From contig CALDJN010000027.1 of the NCBI GenBank assembly GCA_937901695.1, forward strand, positions 1-11,239: a stretch of DNA of 11,239 bases. The letters run 5' to 3'. This document shows, piece by piece, positions 1-6,757 of this stretch. The notes under the pieces were generated by a model. That model was not told the origin of the DNA. It searched no databases and saw only the letters and a list, made by a program, of their open reading frames with translations. The DNA comes from an uncultured Anaerocolumna sp. Lineage in GTDB: Bacteria; Bacillota; Clostridia; Lachnospirales; Lachnospiraceae. Each line of letters starts with the position of its first letter. The stretch's first letter is position 1. A program made the translations under genes and the position numbers.

Positions 1-27
1 AGTAAAGATTTGGAAGATAGTGTATAA
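1..27 (+). CDS. Possible 3' tail of an upstream gene (partial)
   Basis: The first 27 bases read as eight codons (SKDLEDSV) and a TAA stop, 14 bases before the DUF1292 start. The Shine-Dalgarno of the next gene begins just after the stop, which is typical operon spacing. In Bacillus subtilis the gene before yrzB is yrrK (ruvX, Holliday-junction resolvase), and the rest of this region follows that order, so ruvX is the natural guess. Eight residues cannot identify a family, and the open frame could be chance. Confidence 0.35.
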   Translation, partial: SKDLEDSV

Positions 28-41
28 CAAGGAGCGAAATA

Positions 42-311
42 ATGGATAATAAAGTTATTTTTACTACTGACGATAATGAAACTGTTGAATTTCATGTATT
101 GGAACAGACAAAATTAAATGGAAATACCTATCTTCTGGTTACCGATGCTGATGATAACGATGAAGAAGGCAATGCTTATATATTAAAAGATGTATCGGCG
201 GAAACGGACGAATCAGCTATATATGATGTAGTAGAAGATGATAAAGAATTAGAAGCAATAGCTAAAATATTCGAAGAGCTATTGGATGATGTTAAGTTTG
301 ATTATAATTAG
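42..311 (+). CDS. yrzB: DUF1292 family protein (YrzB-like)
   Basis: An 89-residue, strongly acidic cytoplasmic protein. It shows the DUF1292 pattern: a beta-rich first half with VLEQTKLNGNTYLLV around residues 19-33, an acidic loop (DADDNDEEGN), YILKD, and a C-terminal helix ending in an EAIAKIFEELLDD-type motif. The molecular function of the family is unknown. AAGGAG at 29-34 sits 7 bases before the ATG, which fixes the start. The family is normally found between ruvX and mltG or the tRNA-modification genes in Firmicutes, and that context is kept here except that fur and rnj are inserted. Family assignment is secure; function is not known. Confidence 0.92.
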   Translation: MDNKVIFTTDDNETVEFHVLEQTKLNGNTYLLVTDADDNDEEGNAYILKDVSAETDESAIYDVVEDDKELEAIAKIFEELLDDVKFDYN

Positions 312-381
312 TGCGAACTATTCAATTAGATTACATGGGTTTTAAATGATTTACCAAAAGTAAACCGGGAAGGTGATAAAA

Positions 382-840
382 ATGCCTGAAAATCAAGAAA
401 GATTTAAAATGTTGTTAAAACAAAAAGGGCTTAAGGTTACAACCCAAAGAATAATAATACTTGAGACGTTAGAAAATAGACCAGATGAGCATTTAACTGC
501 TGAAGAAATATATGAATGTGTAAAACAGGAAAATCCCGATATTGGATTAGCAACGGTTTATAGAACAATTCAATTGCTGTCAGAGTTAAACTTAATAGAT
601 AAATTAAATTTAGAGGATGGTTATGTGCGTTATGAAATAGGTCATCAGAGAAATGACGCTACTACACACCATCATCATCATTTAATATGCCTGGATTGTG
701 GTAACGTATTTACGTTTCAGGATGATATGTTGGAAACATTAGAAACAAGAATACAGGATTCCATGAATTTTAAAGTGGTTGATCACGAAGTAAAATTATA
801 TGGATACTGTAAGGACTGTCAAAAAAAGAATCCAAAATAA
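382..840 (+). CDS. Fur-family metalloregulator (Fur-like rather than PerR-like)
   Basis: A 152-residue DNA-binding repressor that senses a divalent metal. Residues 1-80 form the winged helix, with recognition helix GLATVYRTI at 55-63. The C-terminal half has the His-rich HHHHHLICLDCG (96-107) and YGYCKDC (140-146). The CxxC pairs C103/C106 and C143/C146 are the usual structural zinc site. H37, E85, the His cluster, E118 and H135 line up with the regulatory site. Glu at 85 and 118 is what Fur has where Bacillus PerR has Asp, so iron (Fur) sensing is favoured over peroxide sensing; this is inferred from remembered alignments. ATG 382 is preferred because GGGAAGG at 367-373 is its Shine-Dalgarno. 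An in-frame GTG at 373 overlaps that site. No Fur box is evident upstream. Confidence 0.9.
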   Translation: MPENQERFKMLLKQKGLKVTTQRIIILETLENRPDEHLTAEEIYECVKQENPDIGLATVYRTIQLLSELNLIDKLNLEDGYVRYEIGHQRNDATTHHHHHLICLDCGNVFTFQDDMLETLETRIQDSMNFKVVDHEVKLYGYCKDCQKKNPK

Positions 841-890
841 ATAATAACATTTAAAATAATAATCTAATTAAATAATGAGTGCACTGTAAA

Positions 891-896
891 TATAAT
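891..896 (+). promoter_or_regulatory. Possible -10 element ahead of rnj
   Basis: A perfect TATAAT lies 41 bases before the rnj start, in the 96-bp gap after fur. No convincing -35 box is found 16-18 bases upstream (the best is TTAAAT at 868-873), so an internal promoter is only a possibility. The region is very AT-rich, which makes chance matches common. Confidence 0.3.
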
Positions 897-936
897 GGAA
901 AATAATACATAAAATAACCATTGGAGGTGCAATTTT

Positions 937-2607
937 TTGAATGAACAAATAACAGACATAAAGGGAGTTAAAATAATTCCCCTGGGAGGACTAGAACAAA
1001 TAGGAATGAATATGACAGCATTTGAATACGAGGATAATATTATCGTCGTAGACTGTGGTCTATCATTTCCAGATGATGAAATGTTAGGAATTGATTTGGT
1101 TATACCAGACGTTACCTATCTTAAAGAAAACATTAGTAAAGTAAAAGGATTTGTTATAACACATGGACATGAAGATCATATTGGTGCTTTGCCATATATA
1201 CTAAAAGATATTAATGTTCCTATCTATGCTACTAAATTAACCATTGGTATTATAGAAAACAAATTAAAAGAGCACAATCTTTTAAAAACAACCAAAAGAA
1301 AAGTAATAAAATATGGACAATCTATTAATTTAGGCTGCTTTAGAATCGAATTTATACGAATCAACCACAGCATATCAGATGCAGCAGCTTTTGCAATCTT
1401 TACTCCTGCAGGAACCATTGTCCATACCGGAGACTTTAAAGTAGATTATACACCAGTATTTGGTAATATCATTGATTTACAACGTTTTGGGGAGTTGGGT
1501 AAAAAAGGAGTATTAGCCTTACTTTGTGATAGTACCAACGTAGAAAGACCAGGCTTTACCATGTCAGAAAGAACTGTTGGTAAAGTATTTGATAATATAT
1601 TTGCAGATAATGTAAAAAGCAGAATTATAGTTGCAACCTTTGCGTCTAACGTAGACAGAGTACAGCAAATCGTAAACTCTGCTTCCAAGTTTGGAAGAAA
1701 AGTTGTAATTGAAGGCAGAAGCATGGTAAATATAGTTACCATAGCTCAAGATTTAGGATATCTGTCTATACCAGAAAATACTCTTATTGATATCGAACAA
1801 ATGAAGAATTATCCAGATGAACAGTTAACATTGATTACAACAGGAAGTCAAGGTGAATCCATGGCAGCATTATCCAGAATGGCTTCCTCTATTCATAAAA
1901 AAGTTACTATTAAACCAGGGGATACGGTAATCTTTAGTTCCAATCCAATACCAGGAAATGAAAAGAATGTTTCTAAGGTAATTAACGAATTATCAATGAA
2001 AGGGGCTAAGGTAATTTTCCAAGATGCCCATGTATCCGGTCATGCCTGCCAAGAGGAAATTAAGCTTATATATGCTTTAACGAAACCACAATATGCGATT
2101 CCGGTCCATGGTGAATACAGACATTTAATGAGACATGCGGAATTAGCACAAAGTATGGGAATTCCAAAGGAAAATGTATTTATTTTATCTTCTGGTGATG
2201 TTTTGGAAGTGTCAAAGGAGAAAGCAAAAGTAGTTGGAAAAGTTCCTGCTCAGGGAATTCTGGTAGATGGACTTGGAGTTGGGGATGTAGGAAACATTGT
2301 CCTTCGTGACAGACAACATTTAGCAGAAAACGGCTTAATAATCGTTGTAGTTACTTTAGAAAAACACTCGAATCAAATTCTTTCCGGACCTGATATTGTA
2401 TCCAGAGGATTTGTATATGTGAGAGAATCAGAAGACCTGATGGATGAAGCCAGAGAGGTTGTATACAGCGCTTTAGAAAGATGTTTAAACAAAAACACTT
2501 CTGATTGGGGCAAAATCAAAACGGAAGTAAAGGATTCCTTAAGCGATTTCTTATGGAAGAAAACCAAGAGAAATCCTATGATTTTACCAATTATCATGGA
2601 GGTATAA
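937..2607 (+). CDS. rnj: Ribonuclease J (5'-exo/endoribonuclease)
   Basis: A 556-residue cytoplasmic metallo-beta-lactamase / beta-CASP ribonuclease that degrades mRNA 5'-to-3' and matures RNAs in Firmicutes. The length matches RNase J1/J2. Metal ligands are visible: HGHEDH (H76, H78, D80, H81), H144, D166 in HTGDFKVD, and H391 in PVHGEYRHL. Beta-CASP landmarks are DSTNVERPG (198-206), GRSM (260-263), GSQGE (303-307) and SGHACQEE (367-374). All catalytic residues are present, so it should be active, as J1 is. The start is TTG 937, placed 7 bases after GGAGGTG (923-929). ATG 941 is out of frame and stops after three codons. RNase J also occurs with fur-type genes in related clostridia (recalled). 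Confidence 0.96.
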   Translation: MNEQITDIKGVKIIPLGGLEQIGMNMTAFEYEDNIIVVDCGLSFPDDEMLGIDLVIPDVTYLKENISKVKGFVITHGHEDHIGALPYILKDINVPIYATKLTIGIIENKLKEHNLLKTTKRKVIKYGQSINLGCFRIEFIRINHSISDAAAFAIFTPAGTIVHTGDFKVDYTPVFGNIIDLQRFGELGKKGVLALLCDSTNVERPGFTMSERTVGKVFDNIFADNVKSRIIVATFASNVDRVQQIVNSASKFGRKVVIEGRSMVNIVTIAQDLGYLSIPENTLIDIEQMKNYPDEQLTLITTGSQGESMAALSRMASSIHKKVTIKPGDTVIFSSNPIPGNEKNVSKVINELSMKGAKVIFQDAHVSGHACQEEIKLIYALTKPQYAIPVHGEYRHLMRHAELAQSMGIPKENVFILSSGDVLEVSKEKAKVVGKVPAQGILVDGLGVGDVGNIVLRDRQHLAENGLIIVVVTLEKHSNQILSGPDIVSRGFVYVRESEDLMDEAREVVYSALERCLNKNTSDWGKIKTEVKDSLSDFLWKKTKRNPMILPIIMEV

Positions 2608-2612
2608 ATAAG

Positions 2613-2653
2613 GTATAATAAGATATCAGTCAAAGGGGAATGGCGTATTATAC
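2613..2653 (+). promoter_or_regulatory. Inverted repeat between rnj and the MltG-like gene
   Basis: GTATAATA at 2613-2620 is exactly complementary to TATTATAC at 2646-2653, with 25 bases between the arms. No T-run follows, so it is not a typical terminator. It could be an RNA processing site or a protein-binding site; nothing in the sequence decides this. Confidence 0.35.
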
Positions 2654-2673
2654 TTAAAAAGGAGATGGCAAGT

Positions 2674-3081
2674 ATGGCTTCTAGGTCGACTTCAGAAAAT
2701 ACTTTAAAAATACTCAGCTTCATAATTCGTCTCATGCTTAATATTATATTTTATATAGCTATCATTTACTTAATAGCAAGGATTAGTCAGATAACGTATA
2801 ACTTTACCTATCAAATTTTTGGACAGGTAACAAGTGAAGAAGCACCGGGAACAGATGTAGTGATTCAAATTAAAAAAGGCGAATCTACTATGAATATAGC
2901 GAGTAAATTAGAACGTAATAAAGTAATCGTTAATAAATACTCATTTTATGTAAAAGCTAAGCTTAAAAAGTATGTTATTATGCCAGGCACTTATACTGTA
3001 AATACATCCATGACCTATGATGAGATATTTACGGCCATTACAGTTCCATCGGCAGATGAAACGGGAGAACCTGCGGAGTAA
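2674..3081 (+). CDS. Short membrane protein with MltG/YceG N-terminal domain only
   Basis: A 135-residue protein with a short cytoplasmic N-terminus, one hydrophobic membrane segment (about residues 14-38) and an extracellular part. Residues 61-121 (VVIQIKKGESTMNIASKLE, then NKYSFYVKAK, then MPGTYTVN) resemble the LysM-like N-terminal subdomain of MltG/YceG, the endolytic peptidoglycan transglycosylase that releases nascent glycan chains. The usual protein exceeds 300 residues. The catalytic domain with its essential Glu is absent, and the protein ends cleanly in TAA, so cleavage activity is not expected. Its position matches yrrL (mltG) in B. subtilis. ATG 2674 is chosen because AGGAG at 2660-2664 lies 9 bases upstream; ATG 2665 directly abuts that site. 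It may bind or scaffold cell-wall enzymes; this is inference. Confidence 0.75.
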   Translation: MASRSTSENTLKILSFIIRLMLNIIFYIAIIYLIARISQITYNFTYQIFGQVTSEEAPGTDVVIQIKKGESTMNIASKLERNKVIVNKYSFYVKAKLKKYVIMPGTYTVNTSMTYDEIFTAITVPSADETGEPAE

Positions 3082-3087
3082 TTGAAC

Positions 3088-3245
3088 AGAAGAAACGATG
3101 GAGTAGTTTACGAATTGCCTGAATGAAATAGCAAAGGCAATTAATGCATTTCAGAAGAAACGATGGAGCAGTTTACCAATTGCCTGAATGAAATAACAAA
3201 GGTGATTAATACATTTCAGAAGAAACGATGGCGTAGTTTACGAAT
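3088..3245 (+). repeat. 65-bp tandem repeat, about 2.4 copies
   Basis: Copies start at 3088, 3153 and 3218, each opening with AGAAGAAACGATGG; the third stops near 3245. Copies 1 and 2 differ at only a few bases. Each full unit contains an arm pair around TGAATGAAATA: AATTGCC...GGCAATT in copy 1, and AATTGCC...GGTGATT in copy 2, where two changes still allow G-U pairs. The period is not a multiple of three and no gene covers it. The array begins 6 bases after the stop of the MltG-like gene. Its origin and role are unknown. Confidence 0.85.
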
Positions 3246-3260
3246 CCAAGAAACAATATT

Positions 3261-3314
3261 ACAATGAGAGGCGAATCGTAGTGAATCTGCAACGATTCGC
3301 CCTTTTGTCATTGT
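3261..3314 (+). other. Strong long hairpin in the gap before trmR
   Basis: The inner stem is GGCGAATCGT (3270-3279) with ACGATTCGCC (3292-3301), ten perfect pairs around a 12-base loop. The outer stem is ACAATGA (3261-3267) with TCATTGT (3308-3314), separated from the inner one by an asymmetric internal loop. CTTTTG follows the inner stem, so it could act as a weak intrinsic terminator ending the rnj-side transcript. The outer stem makes a structured-RNA or repeat-element reading equally possible. Confidence 0.6.
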
Positions 3315-3335
3315 TATGAAAGAATCAAAACAAGG

Positions 3336-3429
3336 AATTCTATTCGGAGTCATGTGCACGAGGAAGCTCGGCACGCAGAATTATCACCTAATAACCTTTA
3401 CGTTTACTATGGTGCTTAAGATAATTCTG
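3336..3429 (+). promoter_or_regulatory. Structured region with competing hairpins upstream of trmR
   Basis: A GC-richer hairpin pairs GTGC-CGAG (3354-3362, one bulged A) with CTCG-GCAC (3367-3374). It is enclosed by AATTCT (3336-3341) pairing with AGAATT (3377-3382). That second strand is also part of CAGAATTATC (3376-3385), which pairs perfectly over 10 bases with GATAATTCTG (3420-3429). The two pairings exclude each other, as in an attenuator. No T-run follows the second stem, so a dispersed repeat is an alternative. The remaining bases of the 3082-3500 gap show no gene I trust. Confidence 0.45.
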
Positions 3430-3500
3430 AGAACAAAACCAATAAAATACTTATTAATTTATCAGAGTATTTCTAGAATTTATATAATAGGGGGCAAATC

Positions 3501-4157
3501 ATGATAGTTGACGAAAGAATTACTGATTACATTAATTCCTTAGTTCAGGAATTACCGCCTTCTTTAAGAGAGTTGGAGAAAACAGCTTTACTTGAAGGTG
3601 TTCCAATTATCAGGAAGGAAACACAGACATTTTTAAAAGTACTAATAACCATGAAACAACCGAAGAAAATATTGGAAGTTGGAACAGCAGTGGGATTTTC
3701 GGCTTTATTCATGAGTGAATATATGCCAGAAGACTGCACGATTACCACCATTGAAAAAATGCAGGTACGTCTTGAAAAAGCAAAAAAGAATTTTTCTAAC
3801 GTTAATTCTAAAGAAAAAATTACTTTGCTAGAGGGAGATGCATTAGTAATTCTAGGTAACCTTGCAAAAAATGAACCATTTGCATATGATTTTATCTTTA
3901 TGGATGCTGCAAAGGCTCAATATATGAATTTCTTACCGGAGATTATGAAGTTATTACCCGTTGGCGGAATACTGATAACCGATAATGTACTTCAGGATGG
4001 AACCGTAGCAGAGTCACGTTATAGTATTACAAGAAGGGATAGAACCATCCATTCAAGAATGAGAGAATACTTATTTGCCCTGACCCATATGGAAGAAATG
4101 GAAACATCAGTGGTTCCTATAGGAGATGGAGTCACAGTTAGTGTTAAAATAAAGTAA
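3501..4157 (+). CDS. trmR: SAM-dependent O-methyltransferase, tRNA 5-hydroxyuridine methyltransferase type (TrmR/YrrM)
   Basis: A 218-residue class I (Rossmann) methyltransferase of the metal-dependent O-methyltransferase family 3. The SAM-binding motif is EVGTAVGFSAL (59-69), with acidic residue E85 after the second strand. Likely metal ligands are D135 (FMDAAKAQ), D161 and N162 (ITDNVL), the family's usual triad. In B. subtilis YrrM is TrmR, which methylates 5-hydroxyuridine-34 to 5-methoxyuridine in tRNAs. The next gene encodes the U32 enzyme that supplies the hydroxylated substrate, which supports TrmR over catechol-type methyltransferases of the same family. The Shine-Dalgarno is GGGGG (3490-3494), six bases before the ATG. 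The TGA of an open frame upstream overlaps this ATG, but that frame is not believed to be a gene. Confidence 0.85.
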   Translation: MIVDERITDYINSLVQELPPSLRELEKTALLEGVPIIRKETQTFLKVLITMKQPKKILEVGTAVGFSALFMSEYMPEDCTITTIEKMQVRLEKAKKNFSNVNSKEKITLLEGDALVILGNLAKNEPFAYDFIFMDAAKAQYMNFLPEIMKLLPVGGILITDNVLQDGTVAESRYSITRRDRTIHSRMREYLFALTHMEEMETSVVPIGDGVTVSVKIK

Positions 4158-4204
4158 TTTGTAGTAGAAACTCACCTATTAACAGATGTATGATACAAGG
4201 GATG

Positions 4205-4259
4205 AGTAGTTTGTGCTGGCGCACAAAGTTACTATCGCTATTAAAAGGCGCTAAAGCGC
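4205..4259 (+). other. Two hairpins in the trmR-trhP gap
   Basis: TTTGTGC (4210-4216) pairs with GCACAAA (4221-4227) around a TGGC loop, extended by AGTA (4205-4208) with TACT (4230-4233) across a small internal loop. A second short stem, GCGC (4248-4251) with GCGC (4256-4259), has a TAAA loop and lies just ahead of the trhP Shine-Dalgarno. No T-run follows either, so they are not clear terminators. They could set relative expression or mRNA stability of the two genes. Confidence 0.45.
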
Positions 4260-4275
4260 TAGAATTGAGGTTATT

Positions 4276-5535
4276 ATGAGAGAATATAAAAAACCGGAGT
4301 TATTAATTCCATCCAGTAATTTAGAAGTTTTAAAAACCGCAATTATATATGGTGCAGATGCAGTATATATAGGTGGAGAAATGTATGGTTTAAGAGCAAA
4401 AGCCAAGAATTTCAGCAATGAGGATATGAAAGCCGGAATTGAATTTGCACATTCCTATGGCAAAAAGGTATATGTTACAGCTAATATCACTGCTCATAAT
4501 GAAGATTTATCCGGTGTTAGAAAATATTTTAAAGAATTAAAAGAAATCAAGCCAGACGCTATTATTATTTCTGATCCTGGAGTATTTGAAATTGCAAAAG
4601 AAGAAGTACCTGAAATCGATATTCACATTAGTACACAGGCAAACAATGTGAACTACGGTACCTATCGCTTTTGGCACAGAATGGGCGCAACCAGAGTAGT
4701 ATCTGCCAGAGAATTATCTTTAGAAGAAATTAAATCTATTCGGGAAAATATTCCTGATGATTTAGAAATTGAAACTTTCGTTCATGGAGCTATGTGTATA
4801 GCATATTCCGGAAGATGTTTATTAAGTAATTACTTCACCGGCAGAGATGCTAACCGTGGAGCCTGTACCCATGCTTGCCGCTGGAAATATCACGTTGTTG
4901 AAGAAACACGTCCGGGGGAATATCTCCCAATTGAAGAAAATGAAAGAGGAACCTATATCTTTAATTCAAAAGACTTATGTATGATTGAATATATACCAGA
5001 ACTAATTAATGCAGGAATAGACAGTTTTAAAATAGAAGGCAGGATGAAGACTGCCTTATATGTAGCAGCAGTTGCCAGAACTTATCGTAAAGCCATTGAT
5101 GATTTCTTTGAATCTCCTTCTAAATATCAAGAGAATATTCCTTACTACAAAGAAGAAATATCAAAATGCACTTATAGACAATTTACTACCGGTTTTTTCT
5201 TCCAAAAGCCTGATGAAGATGCGCAGATATATGATAATAATACTTATGTAAAAGAATATACTTACCTTGGAATTATTAACGGAAAGAATGAAGAAGGCTT
5301 ATATGAATTAGAGCAAAGAAATAAATTTTCTATAGGTGATGAAATTGAAGTAATGAAGCCAGACGGCAGAAACCTTACTGTAACCGTAAAGAGAATTACA
5401 GATGAGAATGGTGAAGACATGGATAGCTGCCCTCATCCAAAGCAGAAGATATTTGTAGACTTTGGGGTTGAGTTGGATGATTATGATTTATTAAGAAGAA
5501 AAGAAGAAGATAGTAATCCAGAAGAAATTAAATAA
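4276..5535 (+). CDS. trhP: Peptidase U32-family tRNA hydroxylation protein (TrhP/YrrO type)
   Basis: A 419-residue protein, the length of B. subtilis YrrO. The N-terminal barrel opens with KPELLIPSSNLEVLKTAI (6-23) and GADAVYIGG (26-34). The U32 signature is ETFVHGAMCIAYSGRCLLS (166-184). C174, C181, C197 and C201 (GACTHACRW) form the four-cysteine set thought to hold an iron-sulfur cluster in TrhP. FKIEGRMK follows, then a C-terminal beta domain (about 325-410). The family is labelled a peptidase, but TrhP proteins install 5-hydroxyuridine at tRNA position 34 using prephenate, and TrmR upstream then methylates it. B. subtilis has two such genes (yrrN, yrrO); only one is here. GAGG (4267-4270) precedes the ATG by 5 bases. 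A collagenase-like protease role is the old alternative and is less likely. Confidence 0.87.
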   Translation: MREYKKPELLIPSSNLEVLKTAIIYGADAVYIGGEMYGLRAKAKNFSNEDMKAGIEFAHSYGKKVYVTANITAHNEDLSGVRKYFKELKEIKPDAIIISDPGVFEIAKEEVPEIDIHISTQANNVNYGTYRFWHRMGATRVVSARELSLEEIKSIRENIPDDLEIETFVHGAMCIAYSGRCLLSNYFTGRDANRGACTHACRWKYHVVEETRPGEYLPIEENERGTYIFNSKDLCMIEYIPELINAGIDSFKIEGRMKTALYVAAVARTYRKAIDDFFESPSKYQENIPYYKEEISKCTYRQFTTGFFFQKPDEDAQIYDNNTYVKEYTYLGIINGKNEEGLYELEQRNKFSIGDEIEVMKPDGRNLTVTVKRITDENGEDMDSCPHPKQKIFVDFGVELDDYDLLRRKEEDSNPEEIK

Positions 5536-5582
5536 GGACGCTTTGCCCAATATAGGGTTATTTAAGAGGGTTCTATAAATTT

Positions 5583-5631
5583 AAAAAAGTTTTCGTTTGT
5601 CAATGTAAAATATATTGCTTTTTTATTTTTT
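5583..5631 (+). terminator. Probable AT-rich intrinsic terminator after trhP
   Basis: AAAAAAG (5583-5589) can pair with CTTTTTT (5618-5624), with CAAT (5601-5604) and ATTG (5614-5617) pairing inside. A further run of six T follows at 5626-5631. The stem is weak, but the T-runs, the position 48 bases after the stop, and the new promoter immediately downstream all suit a transcript end. Confidence 0.45.
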
Positions 5632-5633
5632 AA

Positions 5634-5662
5634 TTGCATTTTATGTGTAAACATGCTAAAAT
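5634..5662 (+). promoter_or_regulatory. Promoter for speD
   Basis: The -35 box TTGCAT (5634-5639) and -10 box TAAAAT (5657-5662) are separated by exactly 17 bases. TG at 5654-5655 gives an extended -10. Transcription would start near 5669, leaving a leader of about 23 bases before the speD ATG. It follows directly on the probable trhP terminator. Confidence 0.65.
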
Positions 5663-5691
5663 AAGCCGAATTATTATACAGAAAGGTTGTG

Positions 5692-6504
5692 ATGTTAGGG
5701 TTGGAAAAAAAGCTGACATTGTATGGCTTTAACAACCTCACAAAAACACTTAGCTTCAACATTTATGATGTTTGCTATGCAAAAAGTGAGAGAGAACAAA
5801 AGGATTATATTGCTTACATTGATGAACAGTATAATTCAGAAAGATTAACAAAAATCTTATGTGATGTAACTGAAAAAATTGGTGCACAGATATTAAACAT
5901 TTCCAAGCAAGATTATGATCCTCAGGGAGCCTCTGTTAATATTTTAATTGCAGAAGATAATCTTTCTACTGAAAATATTGATGAATCTTGCAATCAAGGA
6001 AAATTTCATATTGAGCAGGGGAATTTTGTACATGCTCATTTGGATAAGAGTCATGTTACAGTTCACACTTTTCCAGAGTATCATCCAGATAACTCTATTT
6101 CCACTTTTCGTGTAGATATTGATGTATCTACCTGTGGTGAGATATCGCCACTGAATACGCTGGATTATTTAATTGGCAGCTTTGATTCGGATATTATTAC
6201 CATCGATTATAGAGTCAGAGGCTTTACCAGAGATGTTGAAGGTAAAAAGTTCTTTATTGATCATGATATTACTTCTATTCAAGATTATATTGACGATAAT
6301 ACCTTAAAAAAATATGATGCAATTGATGTAAATGTTTATCAATCAAACATTTTTCATACGAAAATGCTCATTAAAGAGATTGAGCTGCAAAATTATCTTT
6401 TTAATAAAGATGTTTACGAATTGCCGCCAAAGCAAAGACTGGAGATAACAAACAGTCTTCGTAAAGAGATGATTGAAATATTTAGTGGCATGAATATATA
6501 TTGA
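5692..6504 (+). CDS. speD: S-adenosylmethionine decarboxylase proenzyme, E. coli type
   Basis: A 270-residue pyruvoyl enzyme that decarboxylates S-adenosylmethionine to give the aminopropyl donor for spermidine. It resembles E. coli SpeD along its length: LYGFNNLTKTLSF (10-22), AYIDEQYNSERLT (41-53), QDYDPQGASV (73-82). The self-cleavage site is LDKSH (117-121), where S120 becomes the pyruvoyl group. STCGEISPL follows (C148 equivalent to the E. coli active-site Cys), then DYRVRGFTRD and VNVYQSNIFHTKMLIKE. Bacillus SpeD is a much shorter form (about 126 residues), so the long form in a clostridial background stands out. AAAGG (5682-5686) sits 5 bases before ATG 5692; an in-frame GTG at 5689 is less well placed. 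It has its own promoter and is followed by a decarboxylase gene; no speE is near. Confidence 0.96.
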   Translation: MLGLEKKLTLYGFNNLTKTLSFNIYDVCYAKSEREQKDYIAYIDEQYNSERLTKILCDVTEKIGAQILNISKQDYDPQGASVNILIAEDNLSTENIDESCNQGKFHIEQGNFVHAHLDKSHVTVHTFPEYHPDNSISTFRVDIDVSTCGEISPLNTLDYLIGSFDSDIITIDYRVRGFTRDVEGKKFFIDHDITSIQDYIDDNTLKKYDAIDVNVYQSNIFHTKMLIKEIELQNYLFNKDVYELPPKQRLEITNSLRKEMIEIFSGMNIY

Positions 6505-6548
6505 TTAACATTCAATGATATAGCATTTTTATAATTGGATAAGTTTTG

Positions 6549-6638
6549 TCTGCATACAATTTTATGACAGTAAAATATTGGAATTACTACACCTACTAAG
6601 TATGCAGAAGAAATACTTTTAGAATTTAAAAGAGTATT
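6549..6638 (+). promoter_or_regulatory. Structured segment between speD and the decarboxylase
   Basis: TCTGCATAC (6549-6557) is perfectly complementary to GTATGCAGA (6600-6608) across 42 bases, and the loop itself holds ATTTTA...TAAAAT around TGACAG. A second hairpin pairs AATACT (6612-6617) with AGTATT (6633-6638). This may be the 3' end of the speD transcript or a leader for the decarboxylase. I recognise no known riboswitch class. Confidence 0.4.
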
Positions 6639-6665
6639 CTCGGAAGTTTATTATAGTTAATATTT

Positions 6666-6706
6666 GTTGGAATAGATAATACTTAATATATATTTCCAAC
6701 TTTTCT
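6666..6706 (+). terminator. Possible terminator or attenuator before the decarboxylase
   Basis: GTTGGAA (6666-6672) pairs with TTCCAAC (6694-6700) across a 21-base AT-rich loop, followed by TTTTCT (6701-6706). The stem plus short T-run fits a weak intrinsic terminator for speD, or an attenuator 52 bases ahead of the decarboxylase start. Confidence 0.4.
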
Positions 6707-6757
6707 ATGAGTTTATATGCGAAATTTAACTCGAATTTTGAAAGGTATGGGTGTTAA

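Noticed and set aside
373..381. GTG 373 as the start of the Fur-family gene
   Set aside because: It overlaps the GGGAAGG Shine-Dalgarno that is well spaced for ATG 382.
3088..3245. CRISPR array
   Set aside because: The whole 65-base unit is repeated, with no short repeat plus unique spacers, and no cas genes are present.
3483..3488. TATAAT as a promoter for trmR
   Set aside because: It lies immediately before the Shine-Dalgarno, leaving almost no leader, and there is no -35 box at the right distance.
3316..3504. A 62-codon open frame on the + strand whose TGA overlaps the trmR ATG
   Set aside because: No Shine-Dalgarno precedes it, it runs through the hairpin region, and its composition is not protein-like. 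The ATGA overlap is probably chance.
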